Shown: piece by piece, positions 1 through 9,226 of the stretch
Numbering within the stretch: the first letter of the stretch is position 1
Layout: the number at the start of each line of letters is the position of its first letter
NCBI RefSeq assembly: GCF_001578945.1
Contig: NZ_KQ969550.1
Span: 336,068-373,759 of the forward strand
Direction of reading: 5' to 3'
Length of the DNA: 37,692 bases
DNA from: Streptococcus oralis
Lineage (GTDB): Bacteria; Bacillota; Bacilli; Lactobacillales; Streptococcaceae
Position numbers and translations under genes: made by a program
The notes under the pieces: model-generated
Told to the model about the DNA's origin: nothing
What the model saw: only the letters and a program-made list of their open reading frames with translations
Databases searched by the model: none

Positions 1-39
1 TAATTCCAGCACTCCAATTGTTAGCACAAATGGTAAGAG

Positions 40-68
40 TTGACACCTTCATTTATATTTGTTAAACT
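40..68 (+). promoter_or_regulatory. Promoter of the small membrane protein-tetR unit
   Basis: A perfect -35 TTGACA (40-45) is followed after 17 bp by TAAACT (63-68) as the -10. The expected start is near 75, so the palindrome at 83-96 lies just downstream of the start site, a classic repressor position. Confidence 0.6.
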
Positions 69-82
69 AGAAAATAAAAAAT

Positions 83-96
83 ACCGTCCGGTCGGT
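83..96. promoter_or_regulatory. TetR-type operator
   Basis: ACCGTCCGGTCGGT is an inverted repeat centred on CCGG with one mismatched pair, extended outward by an A-run and a T-run. GC-rich ACCG/CGGT palindromes are typical TetR-family targets in low-GC genomes. A TetR-family gene lies in the same transcription unit, so autoregulation is the simplest reading. Confidence 0.65.
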
Positions 97-115
97 TTTT
101 AAAAAAGGGGTCAAC

Positions 116-439
116 ATGAAAAAATCTATACTAGAAAAAACAAGCGATTTTGTTACAAAACAAAATCAAAGAGTACGTCAACAACAAATACGCCATCACG
201 AAGCCATTCAAAAGCAAAGAAAGCAACAAAAAGAACAGCTTTACCAATTAACACAAGGAGAGAGTGGTATCCGACATTCTCGTTTGGGAGTGAAATGTGG
301 ATATGCTACACTTACTGGAGGGCTCATCACTACTTTGTTTAGTCCTTGGAATGGTTTAGGAATAATGACCATTAGTGGGATTACAGTTCTCTCAAACTTG
401 TATCACATCAAACGTATAGAAGCAAAATTAAAAAGGTAG
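116..439 (+). CDS. Small membrane protein of unknown function in a TetR-controlled unit
   Basis: I do not recognise this 107-residue protein. Residues 1-50 are basic and Gln/Lys-rich (motifs such as RVRQQQIRHHEAIQKQRKQQK) and probably helical or coiled. Residues about 60-95 are hydrophobic and look like one long or two short membrane helices separated by SPWNG. A basic tail follows. No signal peptide precedes the basic segment, so the N-terminus is probably cytoplasmic. The ATG is preceded by a good AAGGGG ribosome site. A tetR gene follows 101 bp downstream on the same strand, and a TetR-type palindrome overlaps the promoter. This suggests an inducible, membrane-associated response protein, but the function is unknown. 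Confidence 0.7.
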   Translation: MKKSILEKTSDFVTKQNQRVRQQQIRHHEAIQKQRKQQKEQLYQLTQGESGIRHSRLGVKCGYATLTGGLITTLFSPWNGLGIMTISGITVLSNLYHIKRIEAKLKR

Positions 440-540
440 AGTGATTTTCTTAAGGAAGGCGGCTTATTAGACTGCTCAAATATTACCTTTTCTTCTTTTT
501 TTGATAAAATAAATTTAATAAAATAGAGAGAAGGAACTCA

Positions 541-1173
541 ATGGTCGCAAAAACAGAGAAATCTCAAGCAATGATTGAAAAAATTTTAACGACAGCTACA
601 CAGCTTTTTATTCAAAACGGCTATGACAAAACAAGTGTGCAAAACATAGCGCAAACAGCTGGCATTTCAAAAGGAGCCATTTATCACCATTTTCAATCAA
701 AAGATGAGATTGTTTTTGCAGTTTTAAAACAGCGTTATCAAGTGATGGAGAAGGAATTGCTAGACTGGTTGGAATCCACCAATCATTTAACTGGAAGAGA
801 ACAGCTCAAAGAAACCTTTCAGTTTAGTTTAAAAAGTCAGAAAACTAACTACGAAATGTTGAATCACGCGCCTCTTGATGCGGAGTTCATGCTGACTATT
901 ATCCGTTACAATCTGCGTATAGGAACTCCCCTTATTGCAGATATTATAAAAAAAGGAATAGAAGATCAGTCTATCCAACCTATCCCCTTCCCTAATGAAG
1001 CAGCTGAGACAATCTTGCTTTTGACTAACTTTTGGGTAGAAGGGAGTATTTTTGAAAATTCTTCTCAAAAAATTGTTGATCGTATCTATTTTTTACAATT
1101 TATGCTTCAATCCATCGGCTTAGATATTTTTGATGAACCTTTGATCCAAGAAATTTTAAGTCAATCAAATTAA
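541..1173 (+). CDS. TetR/AcrR-family transcriptional repressor
   Basis: The 210-residue length is usual for TetR-family proteins. Residues about 10-57 form the DNA-binding domain: a first helix (ILTTATQLFIQNGYDKTSV), then the helix-turn-helix IAQTAGISKGAIYHHFQSKDE with the family-typical G-YHHF-SK pattern. Residues 60-210 are the variable ligand/dimer domain, too divergent to name a ligand. The start has a GAGAAGGA ribosome site 6-7 bases upstream. The gene lies downstream of the small membrane protein and ends before a bidirectional terminator. The palindrome at 83-96 is its most likely operator, so it probably represses itself and the upstream gene. Confidence 0.9.
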   Translation: MVAKTEKSQAMIEKILTTATQLFIQNGYDKTSVQNIAQTAGISKGAIYHHFQSKDEIVFAVLKQRYQVMEKELLDWLESTNHLTGREQLKETFQFSLKSQKTNYEMLNHAPLDAEFMLTIIRYNLRIGTPLIADIIKKGIEDQSIQPIPFPNEAAETILLLTNFWVEGSIFENSSQKIVDRIYFLQFMLQSIGLDIFDEPLIQEILSQSN

Positions 1174-1266
1174 ATACAATCTTTTCGTTTACTTTTAAAG
1201 CCGTGGGCAAACGTAGAGCAAGGTGACATAACAACGTAATAAAAGATAAACTAAACGATTACAGCA

Positions 1267-1313
1267 AAAATAGGATGGCTCCCCAAATGTTTTTTGGCGA
1301 ACCATCCTATTTT
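1267..1313. terminator. Bidirectional terminator between tetR and uppP
   Basis: AAAATAGGATGG (1267-1278) pairs perfectly with CCATCCTATTTT (1302-1313) around a 23-nt loop. A- and T-rich flanks allow termination from both sides, matching the convergent genes. Confidence 0.8.
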
Positions 1314-1327
1314 ATTCTATTTTCAAC

Positions 1328-2173
1328 TTATACAAATAAACGCACAAAACTATAGAGCAACAAGACACTACCGAGTACGATACGGTATTTACCAAAGAGT
1401 GTAAAGTCGTGCTTCTTCACATAGCTAGTCAAGAAACGAATAGCAACCATGCTGACTGCAAAGGCAACTCCCATAGCGATCAAAAGCAAGAATAGTTGTC
1501 CAAAACTCAAGAGTTGACCTGCTTTAATAAATTTGAAAATCTTTAAAGCACTGGCTCCGAACATAACAGGAATTCCGAGATAGAAGGTAAACTCTGTTAC
1601 GACAGAGCGGCTTGTTCCATTCAACAAACCACCAACGATAGTCGCACCAGAACGACTTGTCCCTGGGAAAAGGGCGAGAACTTGGAAGAGTCCAATGTAA
1701 AGGGCTGTTTTATAAGGCAACTTGTCTAGCTCTGTTACTGTTGGTTCAATGGCTTGCGCCTTATTTCGTTTTTCAAGATAGATAAAGGCAACACCATAGA
1801 TAATCAACATAATCGCGACTGAAACCATGTTATGGAAGTTGGCATCAAACCAATCATCTAGTTTAAAAACCAATAGCAAAGGCAAGGTCGCAACCAAGAC
1901 TTTTGACCATAATTGCCAAGTTCTACGAACTTCGATCTTAGTTTTACCAGATTTAAAGGGATTAAGCTTGTTAAAGTAAATGACCATAACTGCTAAAATA
2001 GCTCCAAGCTGAATAACAACATTAAACATGGACATGAAGGCTTCATTTTGGTCCTTGTATTGTACAAATTCTTCAACCAAGATCAAGTGGCCAGTACTTG
2101 AAATGGGCAACCATTCTGTAATTCCTTCAACAATCCCAAAAAAGATTGATTTCAAAATTTCAATAAAATACAT
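1328..2173 (-). CDS. uppP: Undecaprenyl-diphosphate phosphatase (UppP/BacA)
   Basis: This is an integral membrane enzyme that dephosphorylates undecaprenyl diphosphate to recycle the lipid carrier for peptidoglycan and teichoic acid synthesis. Raised dosage is known to give bacitracin resistance. At 281 residues it has the expected length. The two family signatures are present: the glutamate-rich [15 protein letters not shown] near residues 16-30 and [10 protein letters not shown] near residues 169-178 (PGxSRSxxT). Seven or eight hydrophobic segments are visible. A GGAG site lies 6 bases before the ATG. An extended -10 (TGCTATAAT, -10 at 2198-2203) gives the gene its own promoter, so it need not be co-transcribed with the upstream DUF2207 gene. 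Confidence 0.95.
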   Translation of the reverse strand: MYFIEILKSIFFGIVEGITEWLPISSTGHLILVEEFVQYKDQNEAFMSMFNVVIQLGAILAVMVIYFNKLNPFKSGKTKIEVRRTWQLWSKVLVATLPLLLVFKLDDWFDANFHNMVSVAIMLIIYGVAFIYLEKRNKAQAIEPTVTELDKLPYKTALYIGLFQVLALFPGTSRSGATIVGGLLNGTSRSVVTEFTFYLGIPVMFGASALKIFKFIKAGQLLSFGQLFLLLIAMGVAFAVSMVAIRFLTSYVKKHDFTLFGKYRIVLGSVLLLYSFVRLFV

Positions 2174-2232
2174 ACATTACTCCTTTTTCTGTCCTCTATT
2201 ATAGCATAATTTCGGATGTTGCGATAGATTTT

Positions 2233-4122
2233 TTAGAAGGCACCGATGCTACCACCGCCACCTCCTCCTGAGAATCCTCCGCCAGAACTTCCACTTCCAG
2301 AAGATACGGAGTAGGTACTTGCTGTGTTTGCAATACTAGCGTACTGGCTCATTTGAGCAGTTGAATGATAAAACATACTATGCCATCCATAAGCCACGTA
2401 AAGATTGATATCTGGGTTCTCAACTTGAATCTGATAAGATTTCATCAAATGACTCACCTTGTCCGCATAACCAAATAAAGTAGCATAGACAAGGAGGCGA
2501 TTCCAAAGAACGATACTTTCTAATTCTGCCTTGTCTAGATGGGCGATATCGCGAAGCATGTTTTCAAAACTAGTCCAGAGATAGTACGCTTCTAGTCCTT
2601 CTTCGTTTAAAACACCATCACGAGTATCAAATCGGGTCGTCCAATAATAGACGGCAGCTAACATCAAGCCCACAAACCCAAGGATAGGAAGTGGCAGGGA
2701 AAGATACCCGTGAGCATCCAAACTATACAAGAACCAGCCAAAACCAACGAAAGCAGGTAGAAGCGTAGAGACACCTATCGTCAATCGCAGGATTTTTTCT
2801 CCATTACTCAGTGAACGATAATAATCTGGAAGTTGCAAAGAGGAAACCCGCTTTCTCACCCCATCCTGCATCTGTTTCAGAGCTTGCTCGAAAGAAGACT
2901 TAAGCTTACGTCCTGTTTTCTGAATCCGTTTTTCATCAGCTGCTTTTGCACCTTGGTAAAGACTAGTTGACACTTGGTAATCTGCAAACAAATCTGAAAC
3001 AAGCACTTCTTCTCTTCCTGAGAAGGCCAAATTAAGGCAATCCTTTTCAAAACTTGCCAATCCTTTTTCTTTTACGACTTTTAAACGAACCTCATCTCCA
3101 TTTGAGATGATCGAAACATTTCCACGGTCAATCACATCCAACAAGGTTGCCTGAACGAGTTGGTCAAAGGTGAACTTCCCTCCTCCCTTGGTCAAGGGGC
3201 TGACTTCCTCTAAAGAAGTGGAGTAAACAGCTTCCGATAAAACCATCGGTTCTAAGTCCATTGGCGGTTCATAGAGACGGTGATTTTGGGCATATTTCTT
3301 CGATGGGGAGTTTTTTCTTCTGTAAATGCAGTAGAAAATAACACTAAAGACTAAAGAAAGCGAGAGTAGTAAAGGGATAATCCACGTAACCAGAGCTTTA
3401 CTTTGAACTTTTTCAGCAGTAATGGATTCCTCTATTTTTTCAAATTCTGCTAAACGATTGCCCTTCAATCCCTGATCCAAAGCCGTTCCAAAATCTTTTC
3501 TAAGCCAATATGCATGCAATTCAACCCCACGCTGACGAGGTAGGTTCTGTAAATGAACACGATAAACACTATCTATCTTCTCTACCTTGCCCTCTGTAAA
3601 GAGTTTCCCTGTATGAAAGAAAAGTTTTTCTGCTCCATTAAAGCCCATTACTCGAAACTCAAAATTTTCGATAGGTGCTGAACTATCCGTCAGAGGTTGC
3701 CAATTAAGTTCCGCTATATCATCATATAGAAATAGGAGATTTTTTAGTTGCCATGTGATTACCACTTCAACGGTATCCCCCTCTTGGCCTGGATTATACA
3801 CTTTTACAGTATACCCTTCCGATTCTTCTATCACTTCACTATTGACATTTTCAATGGCAGCAGCATTTTTCCATACCTGAACCTTCGGACTGGGATCTAT
3901 TTCAAAGCCCTTTGGCATCTTACCAGAACGCCCAAGTCCTACTAGTTGTCCATTAAAGTCTTCATCAAAATGGTAGACTACTTTCTCCCTAAATTCTGCT
4001 GTATTATCTGCATGAATATACAAATCACCTTGATAAGAGCGAATCTTGAAATCAACCGCAAAAACAGAGAGTGGTAGAATACAAAACAAGCTAAATAAAA
4101 GCATGAAAAAAGTCTTTTTCAC
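2233..4122 (-). CDS. DUF2207-type membrane protein with Gly-rich C-terminus
   Basis: This 629-residue exported membrane protein starts at a GTG that has a GGGGG ribosome site 8 bases upstream. Residues 1-22 are a signal peptide (MKKTFFMLLFSLFCILPLSVFA). Residues 23-245 form an extracytoplasmic beta-rich domain. A membrane helix at about 246-268 leads to a cytoplasmic segment with a winged-helix-like region. Two further helices lie near 450-495, and the protein ends in a Gly/Ser tail (SSGGGFSGGGGGG then SIGAF). This architecture matches the DUF2207 (YciQ-like) family, whose function is unknown. An extended -10 (TGATATAAT, -10 at 4153-4158) lies upstream, divergent from the glutamine transporter promoter. 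Linkage to uppP is positional only. Confidence 0.85.
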   Translation of the reverse strand: MKKTFFMLLFSLFCILPLSVFAVDFKIRSYQGDLYIHADNTAEFREKVVYHFDEDFNGQLVGLGRSGKMPKGFEIDPSPKVQVWKNAAAIENVNSEVIEESEGYTVKVYNPGQEGDTVEVVITWQLKNLLFLYDDIAELNWQPLTDSSAPIENFEFRVMGFNGAEKLFFHTGKLFTEGKVEKIDSVYRVHLQNLPRQRGVELHAYWLRKDFGTALDQGLKGNRLAEFEKIEESITAEKVQSKALVTWIIPLLLSLSLVFSVIFYCIYRRKNSPSKKYAQNHRLYEPPMDLEPMVLSEAVYSTSLEEVSPLTKGGGKFTFDQLVQATLLDVIDRGNVSIISNGDEVRLKVVKEKGLASFEKDCLNLAFSGREEVLVSDLFADYQVSTSLYQGAKAADEKRIQKTGRKLKSSFEQALKQMQDGVRKRVSSLQLPDYYRSLSNGEKILRLTIGVSTLLPAFVGFGWFLYSLDAHGYLSLPLPILGFVGLMLAAVYYWTTRFDTRDGVLNEEGLEAYYLWTSFENMLRDIAHLDKAELESIVLWNRLLVYATLFGYADKVSHLMKSYQIQVENPDINLYVAYGWHSMFYHSTAQMSQYASIANTASTYSVSSGSGSSGGGFSGGGGGGSIGAF

Positions 4123-4183
4123 GACACAATCCCCCTTTTTATCTTTGCTATCATTATATCATTTTTTATAAGTAAAGGCTTAC

Positions 4184-4217
4184 TTGTATTGAAAATCTCA
4201 CTATTTTTCGATACAAT
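4184..4217 (+). promoter_or_regulatory. Promoter of the glutamine transporter operon, overlapped by an inverted repeat
   Basis: TTGAAA (4189-4194), a 17-bp spacer and TACAAT (4212-4217) form a strong promoter. An inverted repeat, TTGTATTGAAAA (4184-4195) with TTTTCGATACAA (4205-4216), matches at 11 of 12 positions and covers both promoter elements. A repressor bound there would block transcription. The regulator is not identifiable from sequence. Confidence 0.6.
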
Positions 4218-4256
4218 AGAGAGAAGTCATTTTTAGACTAGAAAATAGGAGAAAAC

Positions 4257-5819
4257 ATGAAAAAATTATGCTTATCTATCCTTGCTAGCCTAGCCCTTAC
4301 ACTGGGACTAGTTAGCCAGGTACAAGCTGACGAATATTTACGCATCGGGATGGAGGCAGCTTACGCCCCCTTCAACTGGACACAAGACGATGATAGTAAC
4401 GGCGCCGTTAAAATTGACGGTACCAACCAATACGCCAATGGCTACGATGTCCAAATCGCCAAAAAGATTGCCAAAGACTTAGGTAAGGAACCTTTAGTCG
4501 TTAAAACCAAGTGGGAAGGACTTGTTCCTGCTCTTACTTCTGGCAAAATTGATATGATCATTGCAGGTATGAGCCCAACGGCTGAACGTAAACAAGAAAT
4601 TGCCTTTTCAAGCAGTTACTATACTAGTGAACCTGTTCTATTGGTCAAAAAGGACTCTGCCTATGCCAACGCCAAATCTTTAGAGGACTTTAGCGGGGCA
4701 AAAATCACTTCTCAACAGGGTGTTTACCTTTATGACTTGATTTCCCAAATTTCAGGTGCAAAGAAAGAAACAGCTATGGGTGACTTTGCTCAAATGCGTC
4801 AAGCACTTGAAGCTGGTGTTATCGATGCCTATGTTTCAGAACGCCCTGAAGCCCTGACCGCTGAGTCTGCCAACGCTAAGTTCAAAATGATTCAACCCCA
4901 ACCAGGTTTCAAAACTGGCGAAGAAGATACAGCTATTGCCATTGGACTTCGTAAAGATGACAACCGTATCAGCCAAATCAACGCGAGTATCGAAACCATC
5001 TCTAAGGATGAACAAGTAGCCCTCATGGATCGTATGATCAAAGAGCAACCTGTGGAGTCTACAACAACAGAGGAAGAAAGTAGTTTCTTTAGCCAAGTCG
5101 CTAAAATTCTTTCTGAAAACTGGCAACAACTCCTGCGTGGTGCTGGCATCACACTCTTGATCTCCATTATCGGAACCATCACAGGTCTCATTATCGGACT
5201 TGCGATTGGGGTCTTCCGTACTGCTCCACTATCTGAAAACAAGGCCATCTATGGCTTGCAAAAACTACTTGGCTGGATCCTCAATGTCTATATTGAAATT
5301 TTCCGTGGTACACCGATGATCGTTCAATCTATGGTTATCTACTACGGTACAGCACAAGCTTTCGGTATCAACCTTGACCGCACACTAGCCGCTATCTTCA
5401 TCGTCTCAATCAACACTGGTGCCTACATGACAGAAATCGTCCGTGGAGGTATCCTAGCAGTCGATAAGGGACAATTTGAAGCCGCAACTGCTCTTGGTAT
5501 GACCCATAATCAGACCATGCGCAAGATTGTCCTACCTCAGGTCGTTCGCAATATCTTACCTGCTACTGGTAATGAGTTTGTCATCAATATCAAAGATACC
5601 TCTGTATTGAATGTTATCTCTGTGGTGGAGCTCTACTTCTCTGGTAATACTGTGGCCACCCAAACTTATCAATACTTCCAGACATTTACCATCATCGCCG
5701 TGATTTACTTTGTCCTCACCTTCACAGTGACCCGTATTCTACGCTTCATCGAAAGACGCATGGACATGGATACCTACACTACAGGTGCTAATCAAATGCA
5801 AACGGAGGATTTGAAATAA
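4257..5819 (+). CDS. Polar amino acid (glutamine-type) ABC transporter, fused substrate-binding protein and permease
   Basis: This 520-residue protein fuses the extracellular receptor to the membrane subunit, an arrangement known in streptococcal and lactococcal glutamine/glutamate importers. Residues 1-24 are a signal peptide (cut near VQA-DEY). Residues 25-265 form an SBP_bac_3 domain ([31 protein letters not shown]). Residues about 285-505 are a HisM/GlnP-type permease with the ATPase-coupling EAA loop ([20 protein letters not shown]). It overlaps the ATPase gene by one base at TAATG, so the two are translationally coupled. The promoter at 4189-4217 gives a leader of about 33 nt. Substrate specificity cannot be fixed from sequence; glutamine or glutamate is most likely. 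Confidence 0.93.
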   Translation: MKKLCLSILASLALTLGLVSQVQADEYLRIGMEAAYAPFNWTQDDDSNGAVKIDGTNQYANGYDVQIAKKIAKDLGKEPLVVKTKWEGLVPALTSGKIDMIIAGMSPTAERKQEIAFSSSYYTSEPVLLVKKDSAYANAKSLEDFSGAKITSQQGVYLYDLISQISGAKKETAMGDFAQMRQALEAGVIDAYVSERPEALTAESANAKFKMIQPQPGFKTGEEDTAIAIGLRKDDNRISQINASIETISKDEQVALMDRMIKEQPVESTTTEEESSFFSQVAKILSENWQQLLRGAGITLLISIIGTITGLIIGLAIGVFRTAPLSENKAIYGLQKLLGWILNVYIEIFRGTPMIVQSMVIYYGTAQAFGINLDRTLAAIFIVSINTGAYMTEIVRGGILAVDKGQFEAATALGMTHNQTMRKIVLPQVVRNILPATGNEFVINIKDTSVLNVISVVELYFSGNTVATQTYQYFQTFTIIAVIYFVLTFTVTRILRFIERRMDMDTYTTGANQMQTEDLK

Positions 5820-6559
5820 TGACACAACCAATCCTTGAAATCAGACACCTCAAAAAATCCTATGGGCAAAATGAAGTCTTAAAAGACATTTCTCTCACCG
5901 TCCATAAAGGAGAGGTTATCTCCATCATAGGGAGCTCAGGAAGCGGAAAATCAACCTTCCTTCGTTCGATTAATTTACTAGAAACACCTACAGAGGGAGA
6001 GATTCTCTATCGAGGAGAAAATGTCTTAGAAAAAGGCTATAACCTCACCCATTATCGTGAAAAACTTGGTATGGTTTTCCAATCTTTCAATCTCTTTGAA
6101 AATCTGAATGTCCTTGAAAATACGATCGTTGCCCAAACGACTGTCCTTAAACGCGGCCACTCTGAAGCTGAAAAAATTGCCAAAGAGAATCTCGAAAAAG
6201 TTGGCATGGGAGAACGCTATTGGCAAGCCAAACCAAAACAACTCTCTGGTGGCCAGAAGCAACGTGTGGCCATCGCTCGCGCCCTCTCCATGAATCCTGA
6301 CGCCATCCTCTTCGACGAACCAACATCTGCCCTTGACCCTGAAATGGTCGGTGAAGTCCTTAAAATCATGCAGGAGCTAGCTCAGGAAGGATTGACCATG
6401 ATTGTCGTCACCCACGAAATGGAATTCGCTCGCGATGTCTCTCACCGTGTCATCTTTATGGATAAGGGTGTCATTGCTGAAGAAGGCAAACCAGAAGAAC
6501 TCTTCACGAACCCTAAAGAAGAACGGACAAAAGAATTTCTTCAACGTTATCTCAACTAA
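5819..6559 (+). CDS. glnQ: Amino acid ABC transporter ATP-binding protein (GlnQ-like)
   Basis: This 246-residue cytoplasmic ATPase pairs with the fused receptor/permease to import polar amino acids. It has Walker [10 protein letters not shown] at residues 38-46, a Q-loop ([10 protein letters not shown]), the signature LSGGQKQR near residue 142, Walker [13 protein letters not shown], and the switch histidine in VVTHEM. The Y-G-N-E-V-L-K-D start and the length are typical of the polar amino acid subfamily. The ATG overlaps the upstream stop. A hairpin with a T-run ends the operon at 6566-6593. Confidence 0.95.
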   Translation: MTQPILEIRHLKKSYGQNEVLKDISLTVHKGEVISIIGSSGSGKSTFLRSINLLETPTEGEILYRGENVLEKGYNLTHYREKLGMVFQSFNLFENLNVLENTIVAQTTVLKRGHSEAEKIAKENLEKVGMGERYWQAKPKQLSGGQKQRVAIARALSMNPDAILFDEPTSALDPEMVGEVLKIMQELAQEGLTMIVVTHEMEFARDVSHRVIFMDKGVIAEEGKPEELFTNPKEERTKEFLQRYLN

Positions 6560-6565
6560 CAAACA

Positions 6566-6593
6566 AAGGCTGCATATTTCATGCAGTCTTTTT
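6566..6593 (+). terminator. Terminator of the glutamine transporter operon
   Basis: A 10-bp stem AAGGCTGCAT/ATGCAGTCTT (one G-U pair) with a 5-nt loop runs straight into a short T-tract. Confidence 0.8.
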
Positions 6594-6614
6594 ACTAACT
6601 CTTTGCAAAACAAA

Positions 6615-6641
6615 AGGCAGACTCACTTTAGAAGTCTGCCT
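6615..6641 (-). terminator. Terminator of the small HTH-like gene
   Basis: AGGCAGACT (6615-6623) and AGTCTGCCT (6633-6641) form a perfect 9-bp stem. On the minus strand it is followed by a TTTTGTTTT tract. It is back to back with the glnQ terminator. Confidence 0.8.
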
Positions 6642-6652
6642 GTAAGCCTAGT

Positions 6653-6868
6653 TTAATCTTCAAATTTTTCATGATTCTTGTCATAAAAATCAATCAAACC
6701 TAGGGCTGTTTCAAATGAAATATTTTTTACCTTTGCACGACCTTGCGCTAGAGCAATAATCGACATTTCACGCGCATTTGTTTCCTTAGAGATACGGTAT
6801 CCTGTGATTTTCTTATCACGAACCCAGCCAACAACTGATTCTACTTTTTCAAAGTTTGATTTAGCCAT
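6653..6868 (-). CDS. Small HTH-like protein of unknown function
   Basis: This 71-residue protein resembles a conserved streptococcal hypothetical that I recall near ilvA/glnQ in pneumococcus. Residues 18-45 (KKITGYRISKETNAREMSIIALAQGRAK) read as a helix-turn-helix: ITGYRISKETN followed by a recognition-like helix. It may therefore be a minimal DNA-binding protein, but no established family name can be given. A GGAG ribosome site lies 7-8 bases before the ATG. It ends at its own strong terminator. The role is unknown. Confidence 0.75.
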   Translation of the reverse strand: MAKSNFEKVESVVGWVRDKKITGYRISKETNAREMSIIALAQGRAKVKNISFETALGLIDFYDKNHEKFED

Positions 6869-6971
6869 GTTCTTCTCCTATTTCATTCTTTACGATGTTG
6901 AAATATAGCCATTTTGAGGACTATCCATTAAAAAAAATATCTATTTATTAAAAACAAATAATGAATTGTTA

Positions 6972-7868
6972 TTACTTAGCTTTTAAAGCTGACAATATGC
7001 TTGTTCGTATATCTTCAACTCCATCAGGATTTGCTGGTAGGAAGATGGTATTATTACCCTTATTGTCCGCGAAATTATTCAAAGTATCTAAATACTGATT
7101 TGTTAATAGAATGGACATGATCTGGGCTTCCGTAAGTTCAACATTAGCTCCTTTTAGCTCTTGAATAGAATCAGCAAGTCCGTCGACAATAGCCTTACGC
7201 TGTTCTGCAATCCCCACACCGTGTAGGCGATCTTTTTCTGCCTCTGCTTCTGCCGCGGTCACAATCTTAATCTTATCTGCTTCTGCAAGTTCTTGCGCAG
7301 CGACTCTTTTACGTTGAGCAGCATTGATTTCATTCATTGATTGTTTAACTTCAGCGTCAGGCTCAACCTTCGTAATCAGTGTTTTTACAATGATGTAACC
7401 ATATGTAGACATTTCTTCTGCTACTTGTTTTTGAACTTCTAATGCGATTTCATCTTTTTTCTCAAATAGTTCATCCAAGGTCAATTTCGGCACGGACGAA
7501 CGCAAGGCATCTTCAATATAGGATTTAATTTGAGCTTCTGGTCTCATTAGTTTATAGTAAGCATCTGTAACATTATTCTCATTCACTCGATACTGAGTCG
7601 CCACATTCATGGTCACAAACACATTATCCTGCGTTTTTGTTTCCACGACAATCTCACTTTGCAATAAGCGCAACTGCACTCTAGCTGCAATCCTATCAAT
7701 CCCAAAAGGTGCTCGCACATGAATTCCACTGTTACTCAACTTTTGGTATTTACCAAAGCGCTCGATAATGGCAACAGACTGCTGCCTTACAACATATACA
7801 GAGCTGATAATAATCGCTGATGCAATCAGCACTAGAATAAAGAGAACAAGTAAAACATGTAAAACCAT
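6972..7868 (-). CDS. SPFH/band-7 (stomatin-like) membrane-anchored protein
   Basis: This 298-residue protein has one N-terminal membrane helix (residues 2-27) followed by a band-7 domain (IIERFGKYQKLSNSGIHVRAPFGIDRIAARVQLR). A coiled-coil region rich in Ala/Glu/Lys follows (about residues 185-235, including AEADKIKIVTAAEAEAEKDR). Family members form membrane scaffolds or microdomains. No partner NfeD gene is visible nearby. The ATG has a GGGGGAG ribosome site and the gene has its own promoter (7895-7923). I see no clear terminator after it. The length is usual for bacterial stomatin homologues. Confidence 0.92.
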   Translation of the reverse strand: MVLHVLLVLFILVLIASAIIISSVYVVRQQSVAIIERFGKYQKLSNSGIHVRAPFGIDRIAARVQLRLLQSEIVVETKTQDNVFVTMNVATQYRVNENNVTDAYYKLMRPEAQIKSYIEDALRSSVPKLTLDELFEKKDEIALEVQKQVAEEMSTYGYIIVKTLITKVEPDAEVKQSMNEINAAQRKRVAAQELAEADKIKIVTAAEAEAEKDRLHGVGIAEQRKAIVDGLADSIQELKGANVELTEAQIMSILLTNQYLDTLNNFADNKGNNTIFLPANPDGVEDIRTSILSALKAK

Positions 7869-7894
7869 GGGAATCTCCCCCTTTCGTCACCATC

Positions 7895-7923
7895 ATTATA
7901 GCACTATTATAGGAAATTAGCAA
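7895..7923 (-). promoter_or_regulatory. Promoter of the SPFH gene
   Basis: On the minus strand TTGCTA (7918-7923), a 17-bp spacer and TATAAT (7895-7900). A second TATAAT copy sits 11 bp upstream at 7906-7911. Confidence 0.6.
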
Positions 7924-7945
7924 ATAATATGATAACAAATTTATT

Positions 7946-9196
7946 TTAGACTAGCATATTATACAAGGTTTCATTCCCGTTCAGATTGATATAGGATGGA
8001 TCAAATTTCTCCATTCGATGAATCAAACCAGCATAATCATGCTTATTAGCAAGGGCTACCCCAATCAATACAGGACCTGTTCCCTTGCTTGCTCGTTTGA
8101 TATATTCAAAACGAGTTATGTCATCATTTGGCCCCAAAATGTCATTTACAAACTCTCGTAGAGCTCCTGGACGTTGTGGGAAGTTCACAACAAAGTAATG
8201 CTTGATGCCATCATAAATCAAGGCGCGTTCTTCCATCTCTGGCATACGGTTGATGTCGTTATTTCCTCCAGAGATGATACAACAAATGGTCTTACCTTTA
8301 ATATAGTCTGATAAAACTTCCAAAGCTGCTACGCTTGCAGCTCCTGCTGGTTCTGCTACAATTCCTTGCTTGGAATAAAGATCAATCAAAGTCTCCGAAA
8401 TCAAGCCCTCATCCACTCCGATAAGCGTTTCAACATTCTTACGTGTCGCTTCATAAGTTAATTGTCCAACTTTCTGTACAGCTATCCCATCAGCAAACTT
8501 ATCAATCTCTTTGAGTTTAACTGGACCTCCCGCCTCAAAGGCCGCCTTCATAGAACGGGCACCATTGGCTTCTACACCAATTACTTCGATAGCGGGATTG
8601 GTTTCTTTGATATAGGTCGAAACCCCTGCAATCAGTCCGCCACCACCTACCGGAACTAATACTGTATCAAAATCAATAGACTCTTTACGGGCTTCTTCAA
8701 GAATTTCATAGGCTACAGTCCCTTGACCAGCCTGAACATGCGTATCATCAAAAGGATCGATAAAGGTTCTATTTTCTGAAACGGTGAATTCTTGGGCCGC
8801 CTTAGCCGAAGCGTCAAAAGTATCTCCGACCAATTTGATCGTCACATAGTCACCACCAAAGAAACGAACTTGACCAATTTTTTGTTGGGGCGTTGTGATT
8901 GGCATAAAAATCGTTGCGGGAATCTTCATCTCATTACAAGTATAGGCGACACCTTGAGCGTGATTCCCCGCAGATGCACAGACTACCCCACGCTCACGTT
9001 CTTCTCTTGTTAGTTGAGAAATGGCATAATAAGCTCCGCGAATTTTAAAAGAGCGAACTCGTTGCGCATTCTCCTTTTTTAAATAGATTTTAGCTCCATA
9101 TTTCTCTGATAAATAATGATCATATTCTAATGGTGTATTGACCACTACACCACTTAAAACTTTGTGGGCTTTCACCACATCTTTTGCACTTAGCAT
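7946..9196 (-). CDS. ilvA: Threonine ammonia-lyase (threonine deaminase), biosynthetic
   Basis: This PLP enzyme converts threonine to 2-oxobutanoate, the first committed step to isoleucine. The 416-residue protein has the PLP lysine in SFKIRGAYYA (K51), the Ser/Gly phosphate-binding loop GGGGLIAG near residues 183-190, and a C-terminal ACT-like regulatory domain from about residue 335 (HYFVVNFPQRPGALREFVNDIL), the single-domain form found in Firmicutes. It lies 79 bp downstream of ilvC on the same strand, with a strong hairpin (9227-9257) about 30 bp ahead of the start codon. The ribosome site is GAGGAGGAGAC. Expression therefore probably depends on readthrough or on a weak promoter at the ilvC 3' end. 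Confidence 0.95.
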   Translation of the reverse strand: MLSAKDVVKAHKVLSGVVVNTPLEYDHYLSEKYGAKIYLKKENAQRVRSFKIRGAYYAISQLTREERERGVVCASAGNHAQGVAYTCNEMKIPATIFMPITTPQQKIGQVRFFGGDYVTIKLVGDTFDASAKAAQEFTVSENRTFIDPFDDTHVQAGQGTVAYEILEEARKESIDFDTVLVPVGGGGLIAGVSTYIKETNPAIEVIGVEANGARSMKAAFEAGGPVKLKEIDKFADGIAVQKVGQLTYEATRKNVETLIGVDEGLISETLIDLYSKQGIVAEPAGAASVAALEVLSDYIKGKTICCIISGGNNDINRMPEMEERALIYDGIKHYFVVNFPQRPGALREFVNDILGPNDDITRFEYIKRASKGTGPVLIGVALANKHDYAGLIHRMEKFDPSYINLNGNETLYNMLV

Positions 9197-9226
9197 TGTC
9201 TCCTCCTCAAATACCTTTCAAGATAA

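Noticed and set aside
1-52. Open minus-strand frame starting at 52 (MKVSTLTICANNWSAG...) running off the left edge
   Set aside because: Only 17 codons are visible, there is no ribosome site, and it overlaps the promoter of the plus-strand gene. It could be the start of a gene outside the window but cannot be supported.
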